DNA of 64,000 bases. Origin: Mycobacterium interjectum (lineage in GTDB: Bacteria; Actinomycetota; Actinomycetes; Mycobacteriales; Mycobacteriaceae). Under the pieces are notes generated by a model that made no database searches, was not told the DNA's origin, and saw nothing but the letters and a program-made list of their open reading frames with translations. Made by a program: the position numbers and the translations under genes. The stretch covers positions 124,001 through 188,000 of the forward strand of contig LQPB01000090.1 in NCBI GenBank assembly GCA_002102225.1. Direction: 5' to 3'. How positions within the stretch are numbered: position 1 is the stretch's first letter; every line of letters starts with the position of its first letter. Positions 36,215 to 44,269 of this stretch are shown in pieces.

Positions 36215-37108
36215 ATGGCTGAGCAACCGACCGGCCCGACCAAGACGCGGACCCGCTCCGAAGACATCCAGGCCCACTACGACGTCTCGGACGACTTCTT
36301 CGCCCTGTTCCAGGACCCGACTCGGATCTACAGCTGCGCCTACTTCGAGCCGCCGGACATCACGCTCGAGGAAGCCCAGATCGCCAAGGTCGACCTGAAC
36401 CTCGACAAACTGGACCTCAAGCCCGGCATGACGCTGCTGGACATCGGCTGCGGCTGGGGCTCCACCATGAAGCGCGCCGTCGAGCGCTACGACGTCAACG
36501 TCATCGGGCTGACCCTGTCCAAGAACCAGTACGCCCGCTGCGAGCAGGTGCTCGGCGAGCTCGCCACCAACCGCTCCCGCGAGGTGCGCCTGCAGGGCTG
36601 GGAGGATTTCAACGAGCCCGTCGACCGGATCGTGTCGATCGAGGCGTTCGAGCACTTCGGGCACGAGAACTACGACGACTTCTTCAAGCGGTGTTTCGAC
36701 ATCATGCCCGACGACGGCCGGATGACCATTCAGAGCAGCGTCAGCTACCACCCCTACAACATGGCCGCCCGCGGCAAGAAACTGACCTTCGAGACGGTCC
36801 GCTTCATCAAGTTCATCATCACCGAAATCTTCCCCGGTGGTCGCCTGCCGTCCACCGAGATGATGATCGAACACGGCGAGAAGGCGGGTTTTGTAGTGCC
36901 CGAACCGCTTTCGCTCCGGCCGCACTACATCAAGACGCTGCACATCTGGGGCGACAACCTGCAGTCCAACAAGGAGAAGGCCATCGAGGTCACCTCCGAA
37001 GAGGTCTACGAGCGGTACATGAAATACCTGCGGGGCTGCGAGCACTACTTCACCGACGAGATGCTCGACTGCAGCCTGGTGACCTACCTCAAGCCCGGCG
37101 CCGCCTAA
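36215..37108 (+). CDS. mmaA4: Hydroxymycolate synthase MmaA4
   Basis: This 297-residue paralogue matches MmaA4/Hma (Rv0642c), which adds a methyl and a hydroxyl group to the meromycolate and so commits it to keto and methoxy forms. Distinctive stretches include FEPPDITLEEAQIAKVD, SSVSYHPYNMAARGKKLTFE and the C-terminal LDCSLVTYLKPGAA. SAM motif LLDIGCGWGS is intact. It starts at ATG 36215 and is the last mma gene. In M. tuberculosis rplA comes next, but here a DGPF/sigma-factor module intervenes. Confidence 0.95.
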   Translation: MAEQPTGPTKTRTRSEDIQAHYDVSDDFFALFQDPTRIYSCAYFEPPDITLEEAQIAKVDLNLDKLDLKPGMTLLDIGCGWGSTMKRAVERYDVNVIGLTLSKNQYARCEQVLGELATNRSREVRLQGWEDFNEPVDRIVSIEAFEHFGHENYDDFFKRCFDIMPDDGRMTIQSSVSYHPYNMAARGKKLTFETVRFIKFIITEIFPGGRLPSTEMMIEHGEKAGFVVPEPLSLRPHYIKTLHIWGDNLQSNKEKAIEVTSEEVYERYMKYLRGCEHYFTDEMLDCSLVTYLKPGAA

Positions 37109-37109
37109 C

Positions 37110-37138
37110 TGTCGGATCGGGGCTGCGCCGTTCGTCGA
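37110..37138 (+). promoter_or_regulatory. Candidate ECF42-type promoter of the DGPF/sigma module
   Basis: TGTCGG (37110-37115) and CGTCGA (37133-37138) are spaced by 17 bases, directly upstream of the DGPF gene. From memory, ECF42-group sigma factors recognise a TGTCGA-like -35 and a CGA/TC-like -10 element, which fits with one mismatch. The sigma factor would then drive its own operon. Confidence 0.45.
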
Positions 37139-37189
37139 GTAGGTAGAGAGTGGAACGCAGGGTTTCGCTCACAACCGGAGGTGACGAAC

Positions 37190-37888
37190 ATGCATTACTT
37201 CGCGCTGTTGATCAGCCAAGAGCAAGACCGCACACCCGACGATGCCGCCGCCGCGATGGCGGCATGGGAGAGCTTCCACGCCAAGGCCGGCTCCGCGATC
37301 AAATCCGGAGATGCGCTGGCTCCTGCCGCCGCCGCGGTGGTCATCACCGGCGGCCCGGACGCGCCGATGGTCACCGACGGGCCCTTCGCCGAATCCGCCG
37401 AGGTGGCGTGCGGCTACTACGTGTTCGAAGCGGAAAACCTCGATGAGGCGCTGGCACTGGCCCGCGATGTCCCGCTCGCCGCGTTCGGGGCCGTGGAAGT
37501 GTGGCCCGCCGTCCACTCGATCGAGCTGTCCCGCGAGCTCACCGGTAACGACTGGCTCGCGCTGCTGCTGGAACCGGCGCAGTCCGCACACACGCCCGGC
37601 ACACCGGAGTGGGAGGCAGTGGCGGCGAAGCACGCCGATCTCCACGCAGCCGCGGGTGACCACATCATCGGCGGTGCGGCGTTGCACGACAAGTCCACGG
37701 CGACGACGGTGCGGGTGCGCAACGGCGAGGTTCTCATCACCGACGGGCCCTATGTCGAGGGCGCCGAAATTGCCACGGGGATCTACCTGCTCAGCGCCGC
37801 CGACCGCGACGAGGCCGTCAAGATCGCGTCGATGATCCCCGCCTCGACGGTGCAGGTGCGACAACTGGCCGGGGTGTCCGGGCACTAA
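37190..37888 (+). CDS. Two-domain DGPF (YCII-related) protein
   Basis: This 232-residue protein is made of two YCII/DGPF domains in tandem. The first DGPF motif is at residues 63-66 (VTDGPFAE) and the second, DGPY, at about 184-187 (ITDGPYVE). Single-domain DGPF proteins are the standard genomic partners of ECF42 sigma factors, and such a sigma gene follows after 8 bases. ATG 37190 is preceded at about five bases by GGAGGTGA, which settles the start over GTG 37181. The biochemical role of DGPF proteins is unknown. The fused pair probably forms the ferredoxin-like dimer within one chain. Confidence 0.9.
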   Translation: MHYFALLISQEQDRTPDDAAAAMAAWESFHAKAGSAIKSGDALAPAAAAVVITGGPDAPMVTDGPFAESAEVACGYYVFEAENLDEALALARDVPLAAFGAVEVWPAVHSIELSRELTGNDWLALLLEPAQSAHTPGTPEWEAVAAKHADLHAAAGDHIIGGAALHDKSTATTVRVRNGEVLITDGPYVEGAEIATGIYLLSAADRDEAVKIASMIPASTVQVRQLAGVSGH

Positions 37889-37896
37889 ATGCGCGA

Positions 37897-39114
37897 ATGA
37901 CCAACCTGGACGGCGTCTTCCGTCGCGAATGGGGACCCGCCGTCGCCGCGCTCGCGCGGTGGTCGGGCGACCTCACGATCGCGGAGGACGCCGTCCAGGA
38001 AGCCTGCGCCGAGGCGCTGCGCGCCTGGCCGCGCGACGGCGTGCCGGACAGCCCCGGCGGCTGGCTGGTGAGCGTGGCGCGCAACCGCGCCCGCGACCGG
38101 CTGCGCCGCGAATCGGTGCGTCCCGGGAAGGAATTGGCGGCGGTGATGGACGACATTCTGGCGCGCACCGACGGCACCGACCCGCATCCGGTTCGCGACG
38201 ACGAGCTGCGGATGATGTTCACCTGTGCGCACCCGGCGCTGGACCGGCAGTCGCAACTGGCGCTCACGCTGCGGTTGGTGTCGGGGCTGACCGTCGGCGA
38301 GATCGCCCGCGCGCTGCTGCAGAGCGAGGCGGCCATCGGTCAGCGAATCACGCGCGCCAAGAACAAGGTTCGGCACGCGAACATCCCGCTGCGGGTGCCG
38401 CCCGCGGAGCTGCTCCCCGAGCGCACCCCGCACGTGCTCGGTTGCATCTACTCGGTGTTCACCGAGGGGTATTGGTCGACGGCCGGCCCGTCGGCGATTC
38501 GGGACGAACTGTGCGACGAGGGGGTCCGGTTGGCCGGGGAGTTGTGCGCGCTGATGCCGCAGGAGCGGGAGGCGCACGCGTTGGCCGCCCTGGTGCTGCT
38601 GCACGATTCGCGACGGGCGACCCGGGTCGACGCCGCCGGGGCGCTGGTGCCCCTCGACGAGCAGGACCGGCGACGGTGGGACCGCGGCCGCATTGCCCGC
38701 GGGCTGGACCGACTGCGGCAGGCCCAGGGATCGACGGGCCCTTACCTGCCGCAGGCGGTGATCGCCGCACTGCACGCGACCGCGCAGTCCTGGGAGCAGA
38801 CGGACTGGGTCACCATCTGCGCGGCCTACGACCGGCTGCTGCAGATCACGGACTCGCCGGTGGTGCGCGCCAACCGCGCGCTTGCGGTCGGTTTCCGCGA
38901 CGGGCCCGACGCCGGTCTGGCCGCCCTGGACACGATCGCGCACGATCCCCGGCTGGGCCGGTCCAACCTGTTCGCGACGGCGCGCGCCGATCTGCTCCGG
39001 CGCGCCGGGCGGTACGCGGAGGCCGCGCGGTGGTACCGAATGGCGTTGGAGTCCAACGGCTCCGAGCCGGGCCGCGACTTCTTGCGGCGCCGCATCGCCG
39101 AATGCGGTGGGTGA
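37897..39114 (+). CDS. ECF42-type sigma factor with C-terminal TPR extension
   Basis: This is a 405-residue extracytoplasmic-function sigma factor. Region 2 lies at about residues 10-75 (EDAVQEACAEALRAWP, ARNRARDRLRRE), region 4 at about 105-165 (SGLTVGEIARALLQSEAAIGQR). The remaining 230 residues form a helical, TPR-like extension, which in the ECF42 group is needed for activity and replaces an anti-sigma factor. The adjacent DGPF gene is the diagnostic partner of that group. In M. tuberculosis nothing separates mmaA4 and rplA, so the pair is an insertion here. The inducing signal is unknown. Confidence 0.92.
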   Translation: MTNLDGVFRREWGPAVAALARWSGDLTIAEDAVQEACAEALRAWPRDGVPDSPGGWLVSVARNRARDRLRRESVRPGKELAAVMDDILARTDGTDPHPVRDDELRMMFTCAHPALDRQSQLALTLRLVSGLTVGEIARALLQSEAAIGQRITRAKNKVRHANIPLRVPPAELLPERTPHVLGCIYSVFTEGYWSTAGPSAIRDELCDEGVRLAGELCALMPQEREAHALAALVLLHDSRRATRVDAAGALVPLDEQDRRRWDRGRIARGLDRLRQAQGSTGPYLPQAVIAALHATAQSWEQTDWVTICAAYDRLLQITDSPVVRANRALAVGFRDGPDAGLAALDTIAHDPRLGRSNLFATARADLLRRAGRYAEAARWYRMALESNGSEPGRDFLRRRIAECGG

Positions 39115-39123
39115 CGCAACGGC

Positions 39124-39180
39124 CGAGCGTCGACTTGTTGCGGCGATTACTCGCGAGATCGCACCATAAGTCGACGTTCG
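39124..39180. repeat. 57-bp palindromic element between the sigma gene and rplA
   Basis: Outer arms of 13 bp (39124-39136 and 39168-39180, 12 of 13 matching) enclose an inner GCGAT...ATCGC hairpin. The element lies between convergent genes. It may be a bidirectional terminator without a U-run or a copy of a dispersed palindromic repeat. Confidence 0.6.
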
Positions 39181-39191
39181 ACGTTCGAAGC

Positions 39192-39899
39192 TCAGGCCTC
39201 GGCGAAATTGCGGGTGACGGCCGGGTCCACCGGAATGCCGGGGCCGGTGGTGGTCGACACGGTGATCTTCTTCAGGTAGCGGCCCTTCGACGACGACGGC
39301 TTGAGCCGCAGCACCTCGTCGATCGCGGCGCCGTAGTTCTCCGCCAGGCTCTTCTCGTCGAACGACGCCTTGCCGATGACGAAGTGCAGGTTGGCCTGCT
39401 TGTCCACGCGGAAGTTGATCTTGCCGCCCTTGATGTCGGACACGGCCTTGGCGACGTCGGGGGTGACGGTGCCGGTCTTGGGGTTCGGCATCAGGCCGCG
39501 CGGGCCCAGGATGCGGGCGATGCGACCGACCTTGGCCATCTGGTCGGGGGTGGCGATCGCCGCGTCGAAGTCCAGGAACCCGCCCTGGATCTTCTCGATC
39601 AGGTCGTCGCTGCCGACGATGTCGGCGCCGGCGGCCTGCGCCTGCTCGGCCTTGTCGCCCACGGCGAACACCGCGACCCGGGCCGTCTTACCGGTGCCGT
39701 GCGGCAGGTTGACCGTGCCGCGGACCATCTGATCGGCCTTGCGCGGGTCGACCCCGAGCCGGATCGCCACCTCGACGGTCGCGTCCTGCTTGGACGACGA
39801 CGTCTCCTTGGCGAGCTTGGCCGCCTGCAACGGGGTGTACAGGTTGCTGCGGTCCACCTTCTCGGCGGCGGCGCGGTATACCTTGCTGTTCTTGCTCAT
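39192..39899 (-). CDS. rplA: 50S ribosomal protein L1
   Basis: This 235-residue L1 has the family length and the conserved stretches DQMVRGTVNLPHGTGK, ILGPRGLMPNPKTGTVT and KGRYLKKITVSTTTGPG. L1 forms the mobile stalk at the ribosomal E site and often represses its own operon. ATG 39899 (MSKNSKVY) is chosen over an upstream in-frame ATG at 39911, because it gives the M. tuberculosis length. rplK lies 68 bases upstream. Confidence 0.99.
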   Translation of the reverse strand: MSKNSKVYRAAAEKVDRSNLYTPLQAAKLAKETSSSKQDATVEVAIRLGVDPRKADQMVRGTVNLPHGTGKTARVAVFAVGDKAEQAQAAGADIVGSDDLIEKIQGGFLDFDAAIATPDQMAKVGRIARILGPRGLMPNPKTGTVTPDVAKAVSDIKGGKINFRVDKQANLHFVIGKASFDEKSLAENYGAAIDEVLRLKPSSSKGRYLKKITVSTTTGPGIPVDPAVTRNFAEA

Positions 39900-39967
39900 T
39901 GATGCATCCAATCTGATGTTGGGTCGTGGTTAGCGGGCCGAAGCTGGCCCTCCCACGGCGTGACTTG

Positions 39968-40396
39968 CTACTCGACGGTGATGCCCATCGACCGGGCGGT
40001 ACCGGCGATGATCTTGGCGGCGGCGTCGATGTCGTTGGCGTTGAGGTCGGCCTTCTTGGTCTCGGCGATCTCCTTGACCTGATCCCAGCTGACCTTGGCG
40101 ACCTTGGTCTTGTGCGGCTCCGCGGAGCCCTTGCCGACGCCGGCAGCCTTGAGCAGCAGCTTGGCGGCGGGCGGCGTCTTGAGCGCGAAGGTGAAGCTGC
40201 GGTCCTCGTAGACCGTGATCTCCACCGGGATGACGTTGCCACGCTGGTTCTCCGTGGCGGCGTTGTACGCCTTGCAGAACTCCATGATGTTGACGCCGTG
40301 CTGGCCGAGCGCAGGCCCGACCGGCGGCGCGGGGTTGGCCTGCCCGGCCTGGATCTGGAGCTTGATCAGCCCAACGACTTTCTTCTTCGGGGCCAT
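39968..40396 (-). CDS. rplK: 50S ribosomal protein L11
   Basis: This 142-residue L11 of the GTPase-associated centre has the Pro-rich N-terminal loop (AGQANPAPPVGPALGQHGVN) that is the target region of thiopeptides and of the RelA stringent response. The C-terminal rRNA-binding domain ends in GTARSMGITVE. It follows nusG and precedes rplA, in the usual secE-nusG-rplK-rplA order. Confidence 0.99.
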   Translation of the reverse strand: MAPKKKVVGLIKLQIQAGQANPAPPVGPALGQHGVNIMEFCKAYNAATENQRGNVIPVEITVYEDRSFTFALKTPPAAKLLLKAAGVGKGSAEPHKTKVAKVSWDQVKEIAETKKADLNANDIDAAAKIIAGTARSMGITVE

Positions 40397-40419
40397 GAGA
40401 TGTTGCGGTTCCTTCCTTG

Positions 40420-41244
40420 CTAAATCTTGGAGACTTGGCTAAACGTCAGTTCGACGGGCGTTTCGCGGCCGAAGATCGACACCAGCACCTTGAGCTTCTG
40501 CTGTTCGGCGTTGACCTCGTTGATGGTGGCCGGCAGCGTCGCGAACGGCCCGTCCATGACGGTGACCGATTCGCCGACCTCGTAGTCGACCTCGACGACC
40601 GGACGTTCCAGGCCGCCCGCCTCGGCGACGGCAGCGGTGCTGGCCGCGCCCTTGGCGGCCTTCTTCGCCGCCCCCCGCGGCAGCAGGAACTTCACCACGT
40701 CGTCGAGCGCCAGGGCCGAGGGGCGCGAGGTCGCGCCGACGAACCCGGTCACTCCCGGGGTGTTGCGCACCGCGGCCCACGAGTCGTCGGTCAGGTCCAT
40801 GCGCACCAGGATGTAGCCGGGCAGCACCTTGCGGTTGACCTGCTTGCGCTGGCCGTTCTTGATCTCGGTGACCTCTTCGGTGGGCACCTCGACCTGGAAG
40901 ATGTAGTCGCCGACGTCCAGGTTCTGCACGCGCGTTTCCAGGTTGGCTTTCACCTTGTTCTCGTATCCGGCGTACGAGTGGATGACGTACCAGTCCCCCG
41001 GCTTGCTGCGCAGCTCCGCCTTGAGCGCGGCGGCGGGGTCGACCTCCTCGGCCGGCTCGGCCGGCTCGGCCGGCTCGGCCGCTTCCGCCTGCTCCGTGGT
41101 CTCGCTGGCCTCTGGGGTCTCGGCGGAGGCTTCAGTGGCTTCGGTCGCGTCAGTGGCCTCAGTGTTCTCTGGGGCCTCTGGGGTCTCGGCGACCTGCACG
41201 TCGACCGCGTCACCCGCAGACGTGTCACCGTCGAAGGTAGTCAC
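40420..41244 (-). CDS. nusG: Transcription factor NusG with extended acidic N-terminus
   Basis: This 274-residue NusG has the NGN domain starting at DWYVIHSYAGYENKVKANLE (about residue 110), which binds RNA polymerase, and a C-terminal KOW domain (VTVMDGPFATLPATI) that binds Rho or S10. The first 105 residues are an acidic Glu/Ala/Thr/Pro tail. That is longer than in M. tuberculosis, where the whole protein is about 238 aa. Part of the tail is coded by a 9-bp tandem repeat (41047-41081). The start is GTG 41244. Confidence 0.98.
   Translation of the reverse strand: MTTFDGDTSAGDAVDVQVAETPEAPENTEATDATEATEASAETPEASETTEQAEAAEPAEPAEPAEEVDPAAALKAELRSKPGDWYVIHSYAGYENKVKANLETRVQNLDVGDYIFQVEVPTEEVTEIKNGQRKQVNRKVLPGYILVRMDLTDDSWAAVRNTPGVTGFVGATSRPSALALDDVVKFLLPRGAAKKAAKGAASTAAVAEAGGLERPVVEVDYEVGESVTVMDGPFATLPATINEVNAEQQKLKVLVSIFGRETPVELTFSQVSKI
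41047..41081. repeat. 9-bp tandem repeat inside nusG
   Basis: Three perfect copies of CTCGGCCGG and a fourth partial copy encode an AEP repeat in the acidic N-terminal tail of NusG. The in-frame unit length makes copy-number variation tolerable. Confidence 0.9.
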
Positions 41245-41275
41245 GGTTTTCAGTCCTCTCTGTCAATCTCAGGGC

Positions 41276-41740
41276 TCAGCCGAACACCAGCAGCACGAGC
41301 TTGGCCAGGCCGAAGTCCGCCAGGCCGACCAGCGCCACCATGAAGGCGAGAAACGCCAACACCACCGAGGTGTAGGTGAGCATTTGCTTGCGGTTCGGCC
41401 AGATCACCTTCCGCATCTCCGCAACGACCTGCTTGAGGTAGTTGTAGACGAACACGAACGGATTGGCCGAACGGTCGCCGGGCTTCCGCGGCTTCTTGGA
41501 GGCCTTCGCCTTCTTGGCCTTCGCCTTCTTGGCCTTGCCCTCCTGGGAGTCCTCGACCTCGTCCGTCGACACGTCGACGTCGTCGGCATCGGCCACGCGC
41601 TGCCGCGACCGCTTGCCGGTCGGCCGTTGCGGCCGCGCCGCCTTGGTCACCAGGGCCGTCCGACCGCCGCTGTCGCGGCTCTCCTCGGTGTCGCCGCCGT
41701 CGCGTGCGGCGTCGTTGGCAGCGTCGCCCTCGTCGCTCAC
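41276..41740 (-). CDS. secE: Preprotein translocase subunit SecE
   Basis: This 154-residue SecE carries a long charged cytoplasmic N-terminus with Lys/Ala repeats (KAKKAKAKKAKASKK), then the conserved amphipathic segment NYLKQVVAEMRKVIWPNRKQ and one transmembrane helix (TYTSVVLAFLAFMVALVGLADF). It clamps SecY in the export channel. It starts at GTG 41740 and is followed by nusG after 31 bases. Confidence 0.98.
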   Translation of the reverse strand: MSDEGDAANDAARDGGDTEESRDSGGRTALVTKAARPQRPTGKRSRQRVADADDVDVSTDEVEDSQEGKAKKAKAKKAKASKKPRKPGDRSANPFVFVYNYLKQVVAEMRKVIWPNRKQMLTYTSVVLAFLAFMVALVGLADFGLAKLVLLVFG

Positions 41741-41885
41741 CGCATGCTCCTTTGTTTGCTATATCCCGCGGCCCGTACCACGTGATGGGCACCTTCTTCC
41801 AGTGTCCACCATGGCACGGCCTCGCGGTCGTGTCCGACTCCTCCTCAGGCCGTTCCGGCCTGCATCGTCGTCGGACGGCCGTCAG

Positions 41886-41958
<73 letters not shown>

Positions 41959-42102
41959 TCGCGGTTGGCAGGCCAACCTGCGCTTACCTGCCGGGGCTTA
42001 CATGACACGCGCGCTCCCCGAATGCTCGAATCCCGGAAAGCGCGCTGATGCTGGGAAAACCCCGAGGTCCGAGTGTACATCGGTGCGGGAGCCAGATACT
42101 AA

Positions 42103-42603
42103 TTACGCGGTTCTGACAACCTGTCCGGTTTCTTTGTCCCATCTGAGCTGGATGGAGTCGTCACCCTCGTGGCCCATCAGGGTGGTGTAGGCCTCCAACA
42201 AGACCTCGCCACGCTCGTTGGTGCAGGTGTTCTTGGTGACGACGATGTCGGCGCCAAAACGCTCGTTCACGGATTCGATGTCCATACGGCCGAAGAGCTT
42301 GTCGCCGACCAGCACCGGTTTGATGTACCGAAACTGCTGGTCGACCTGGACGATCTGCATGGTTTCCATGCCCACGTCGACATTTCGGAAGAAATCGTCC
42401 TGGATGATCTTCGCGAAGATCGACACGAAAGTCAGCGGCGCGATGAGGCTGTCGTAGCCCAATTCGGCGGCAGCCACCTCGTCGAAGCAGGCCGGATCGT
42501 CGCACTTGATCGCCCGCGCAAATGCGCGAACTTGCTCGCGGCCAACCTCGAAGTAGTCGGGGTACTTCCAGCTCATCCCGCGGACATCGGTTTTGAGCGC
42601 CAT
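42103..42603 (-). CDS. hadC: (3R)-hydroxyacyl-ACP dehydratase subunit HadC
   Basis: This 166-residue hot-dog-fold protein is the structural subunit that pairs with HadB for dehydration of long meromycolate intermediates in FAS-II. It begins MALKTDVRGMSWKYPDYFEVGREQ and matches Rv0637 in length. It lacks the catalytic Asp/His pair of HadB. It follows hadB by 3 bases, so hadA-hadB-hadC are one translational unit. Mutations in HadA and HadC are known to give thiacetazone resistance. Confidence 0.96.
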   Translation of the reverse strand: MALKTDVRGMSWKYPDYFEVGREQVRAFARAIKCDDPACFDEVAAAELGYDSLIAPLTFVSIFAKIIQDDFFRNVDVGMETMQIVQVDQQFRYIKPVLVGDKLFGRMDIESVNERFGADIVVTKNTCTNERGEVLLEAYTTLMGHEGDDSIQLRWDKETGQVVRTA

Positions 42604-42606
42604 CAG

Positions 42607-43035
42607 CTACGCCAGCTTGGCCGAGGCGATGGCCCGACCGAAGATCTTCTTGCCGCCGGTGGTCGCCGTGAGGGCGATCGTCACCGATTTACTCTCCGGG
42701 TCGACCGACTTCACCCGGCCGCTGAACACCAGCTCCGCGCCCTTGCCGTCGTTGGGCACCGGCACCACGGCGGTGAAACGCACGTTGTACTCGGTCACCG
42801 CGCCTGGGTCGCCGACCCACGAGGTGACGTAGCCGCCACCCAGCCCCATGGTCAGCATGCCGTGGGCGATCGCGGTGTCCAGCCCGACGATCTTGGCGAT
42901 CTCATCGTCCCAGTGGATCGGGTTCAAGTCGCCGGAGACGCCCGCGTAGTTCACCAGATCCTGCCGGGTCAGCGGGTAGACCTTCTCCGGCAGCCGGTCT
43001 CCCACCTTGACCGAACTGAACTCACGCAGTGGCAT
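42607..43035 (-). CDS. hadB: (3R)-hydroxyacyl-ACP dehydratase catalytic subunit HadB
   Basis: This 142-residue catalytic subunit is shared by the HadAB and HadBC dehydratases of the mycolic acid FAS-II system. The hydratase-2 motif is intact, with Asp-36 and His-41 in GVSGDLNPIHWDDEIAK, followed by AIAHGMLTMGLGGGYV. ATG 43035 gives the expected 142 aa and lies inside the end of hadA (14-base overlap). Confidence 0.97.
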   Translation of the reverse strand: MPLREFSSVKVGDRLPEKVYPLTRQDLVNYAGVSGDLNPIHWDDEIAKIVGLDTAIAHGMLTMGLGGGYVTSWVGDPGAVTEYNVRFTAVVPVPNDGKGAELVFSGRVKSVDPESKSVTIALTATTGGKKIFGRAIASAKLA

Positions 43036-43501
43036 CTGAAAATCCCTTTCCGCCATCCTCACCGGCACGGCCCGCCAGGGTCGTGTAGGTCTCCTGCACC
43101 ACGTCACCGGCCTCGTCGGTGATGATGTTCTTCGTCACGATGATCTGGGTGCCGTGCGACTCGCGCACCGAGTCCACCCAGACGTCGCAGTAGAGCTTGT
43201 CGCCGGCGACGATCGGCTTCGCGAACTTCAGCACCTGGTCGACCTGGACGATCTTCGCGTCGTCCACGGCGATGTTGGCGTTCTTGAAGAACGCCGACTG
43301 GGCCTGGTAGCCGAACACGCAGATGAACGTCAGCGGGGCCGGCAGGCCTTTGTAGCCCAGCTCGGCCGCGGCGTCCTCCTCGAAAAACCAGGTGTCGTCG
43401 TGTTGCACCGCGACCGCGTATTCGCGGATCTTCTCCCGCTCCACCTCGTAATGATCGGGATAGCGGTAGTGCATCCCGACGATATTCGCGCTCAACGACA
43501 C
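43022..43501 (-). CDS. hadA: (3R)-hydroxyacyl-ACP dehydratase subunit HadA
   Basis: This 159-residue hot-dog-fold subunit pairs with HadB for earlier elongation steps of FAS-II. It begins at GTG 43501 (MSLSANIVGMHYRYPDHYEVERE) and resembles HadC along its length, as expected for the two alternative partners. Cys-61, the residue reacting with thiacetazone and isoxyl in M. tuberculosis, is probably the Cys in LTFICVFGYQ. It is followed by hadB with overlap and preceded by rpmG, all on one strand. Confidence 0.96.
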   Translation of the reverse strand: MSLSANIVGMHYRYPDHYEVEREKIREYAVAVQHDDTWFFEEDAAAELGYKGLPAPLTFICVFGYQAQSAFFKNANIAVDDAKIVQVDQVLKFAKPIVAGDKLYCDVWVDSVRESHGTQIIVTKNIITDEAGDVVQETYTTLAGRAGEDGGKGFSDATA

Positions 43502-43550
43502 GGCTGTAGAACCTACCTAGTCACTCTCAATCGACGCTGACGGACGGCGC

Positions 43551-43718
43551 CTAGCGTGTCTCGCGATGCGCCTGGTGCTTGCCGCAGTTCGGGCAGAACT
43601 TCTTCAGCTCCAACCGGTCGGGATCGTTGCGGCGGTTCTTCTTGGTGATGTAGTTCCGGTGTTTGCACACCTCACACGCCAAGGTGATCTTCGGCCGCAC
43701 GTCGGTACTGGAAGCCAT
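43551..43718 (-). CDS. rpmG: 50S ribosomal protein L33 (zinc-binding type)
   Basis: This small 55-residue gene begins [23 protein letters not shown] and ends [14 protein letters not shown]. Two CxxC pairs (CEVC, CPNC) mark the zinc-binding form, which matches RpmG2 of M. tuberculosis in size and position before hadA. A zinc-independent paralogue, if present, would be elsewhere in the genome and under Zur control. Confidence 0.97.
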
Positions 43719-43761
43719 GTCCGTTCTCTCTGCTCTCTAGGAAAGTCACATTGTTCTGTTG

Positions 43762-43835
<74 letters not shown>

Positions 43836-43889
43836 TCTGGGCCACCCCGTTGAGGGTGTTCCGCCGCCTGCCAGCTCGGCGTCCCGCCG

Positions 43890-43962
43890 AGCCCCCTAAC
43901 GGAATCGAACCGTTGACCTTTTCCTTACCATGGAAACGCTCTACCGACTGAGCTAAGGGGGC
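43890..43962 (-). tRNA. thrT: tRNA-Thr (GGT anticodon)
   Basis: A 73-base cloverleaf on the minus strand begins GCCCCCT TAGCTCAGTCGG. The anticodon stem TTTCC encloses the loop ATGGTAA, giving anticodon GGT. The T arm is AACGG-TTCGATT-CCGTT and the acceptor closes with AGGGGGC. It precedes tRNA-Met, rpmG and hadABC on the same strand. Confidence 0.97.
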
Positions 43963-44000
43963 CGTTCACCCAAGCGACAGTCGTGTCGCGGGCCTAAAAG

Positions 44001-44030
44001 AGGTTACAGCCTGGCGCGCAACGTCACCAA
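44001..44030 (-). promoter_or_regulatory. Candidate promoter for tRNA-Thr, tRNA-Met and downstream genes
   Basis: Read leftward, TTGGTG (44025-44030) and TAACCT (44001-44006) are spaced by 18 bases. A start near 43994 would give about 32 bases before the tRNA-Thr. Reading through to rpmG and hadABC is plausible because no terminator is seen. Confidence 0.42.
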
Positions 44031-44062
44031 ACCAACGGATTGGCGCGGGGCGGCTCCTCCGA

Positions 44063-44263
44063 CTAGTTTCCGTCGCGGCGCAGTTGCCACGCGCTGAGAT
44101 CGCTGAACTGGTCGTACTCGTCCTGCTCATCGCCCGCGTCCGACTCGCCGAGCAACGTCCGCAACGCGAGATGGACGGCCTCGCGCGTGTCAGCCAGATG
44201 GAACCGACGAATCGCCTCTTGGACCAGATCGTCGTCGATTTCGATCTCGACCCTCTTCTTCAT
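44063..44263 (-). CDS. Orphan VapB-type antitoxin
   Basis: This 66-residue protein has the VapB pattern: a ribbon-helix-helix start (MKKRVEIEIDDDLVQEAIRRFHLADTREAV, here cited in part) with LALRTLL, then an acidic tail that would bind a toxin. No PIN-domain VapC gene is found on either side; tRNA-Thr lies downstream and a hydrolase gene is divergent. The ATG at 44263 coincides with the predicted transcription start of a TATTGT box, so the mRNA is probably leaderless. It may be a relic, or act in trans on another VapC. Confidence 0.82.
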   Translation of the reverse strand: MKKRVEIEIDDDLVQEAIRRFHLADTREAVHLALRTLLGESDAGDEQDEYDQFSDLSAWQLRRDGN

Positions 44264-44269
44264 GCGCCA

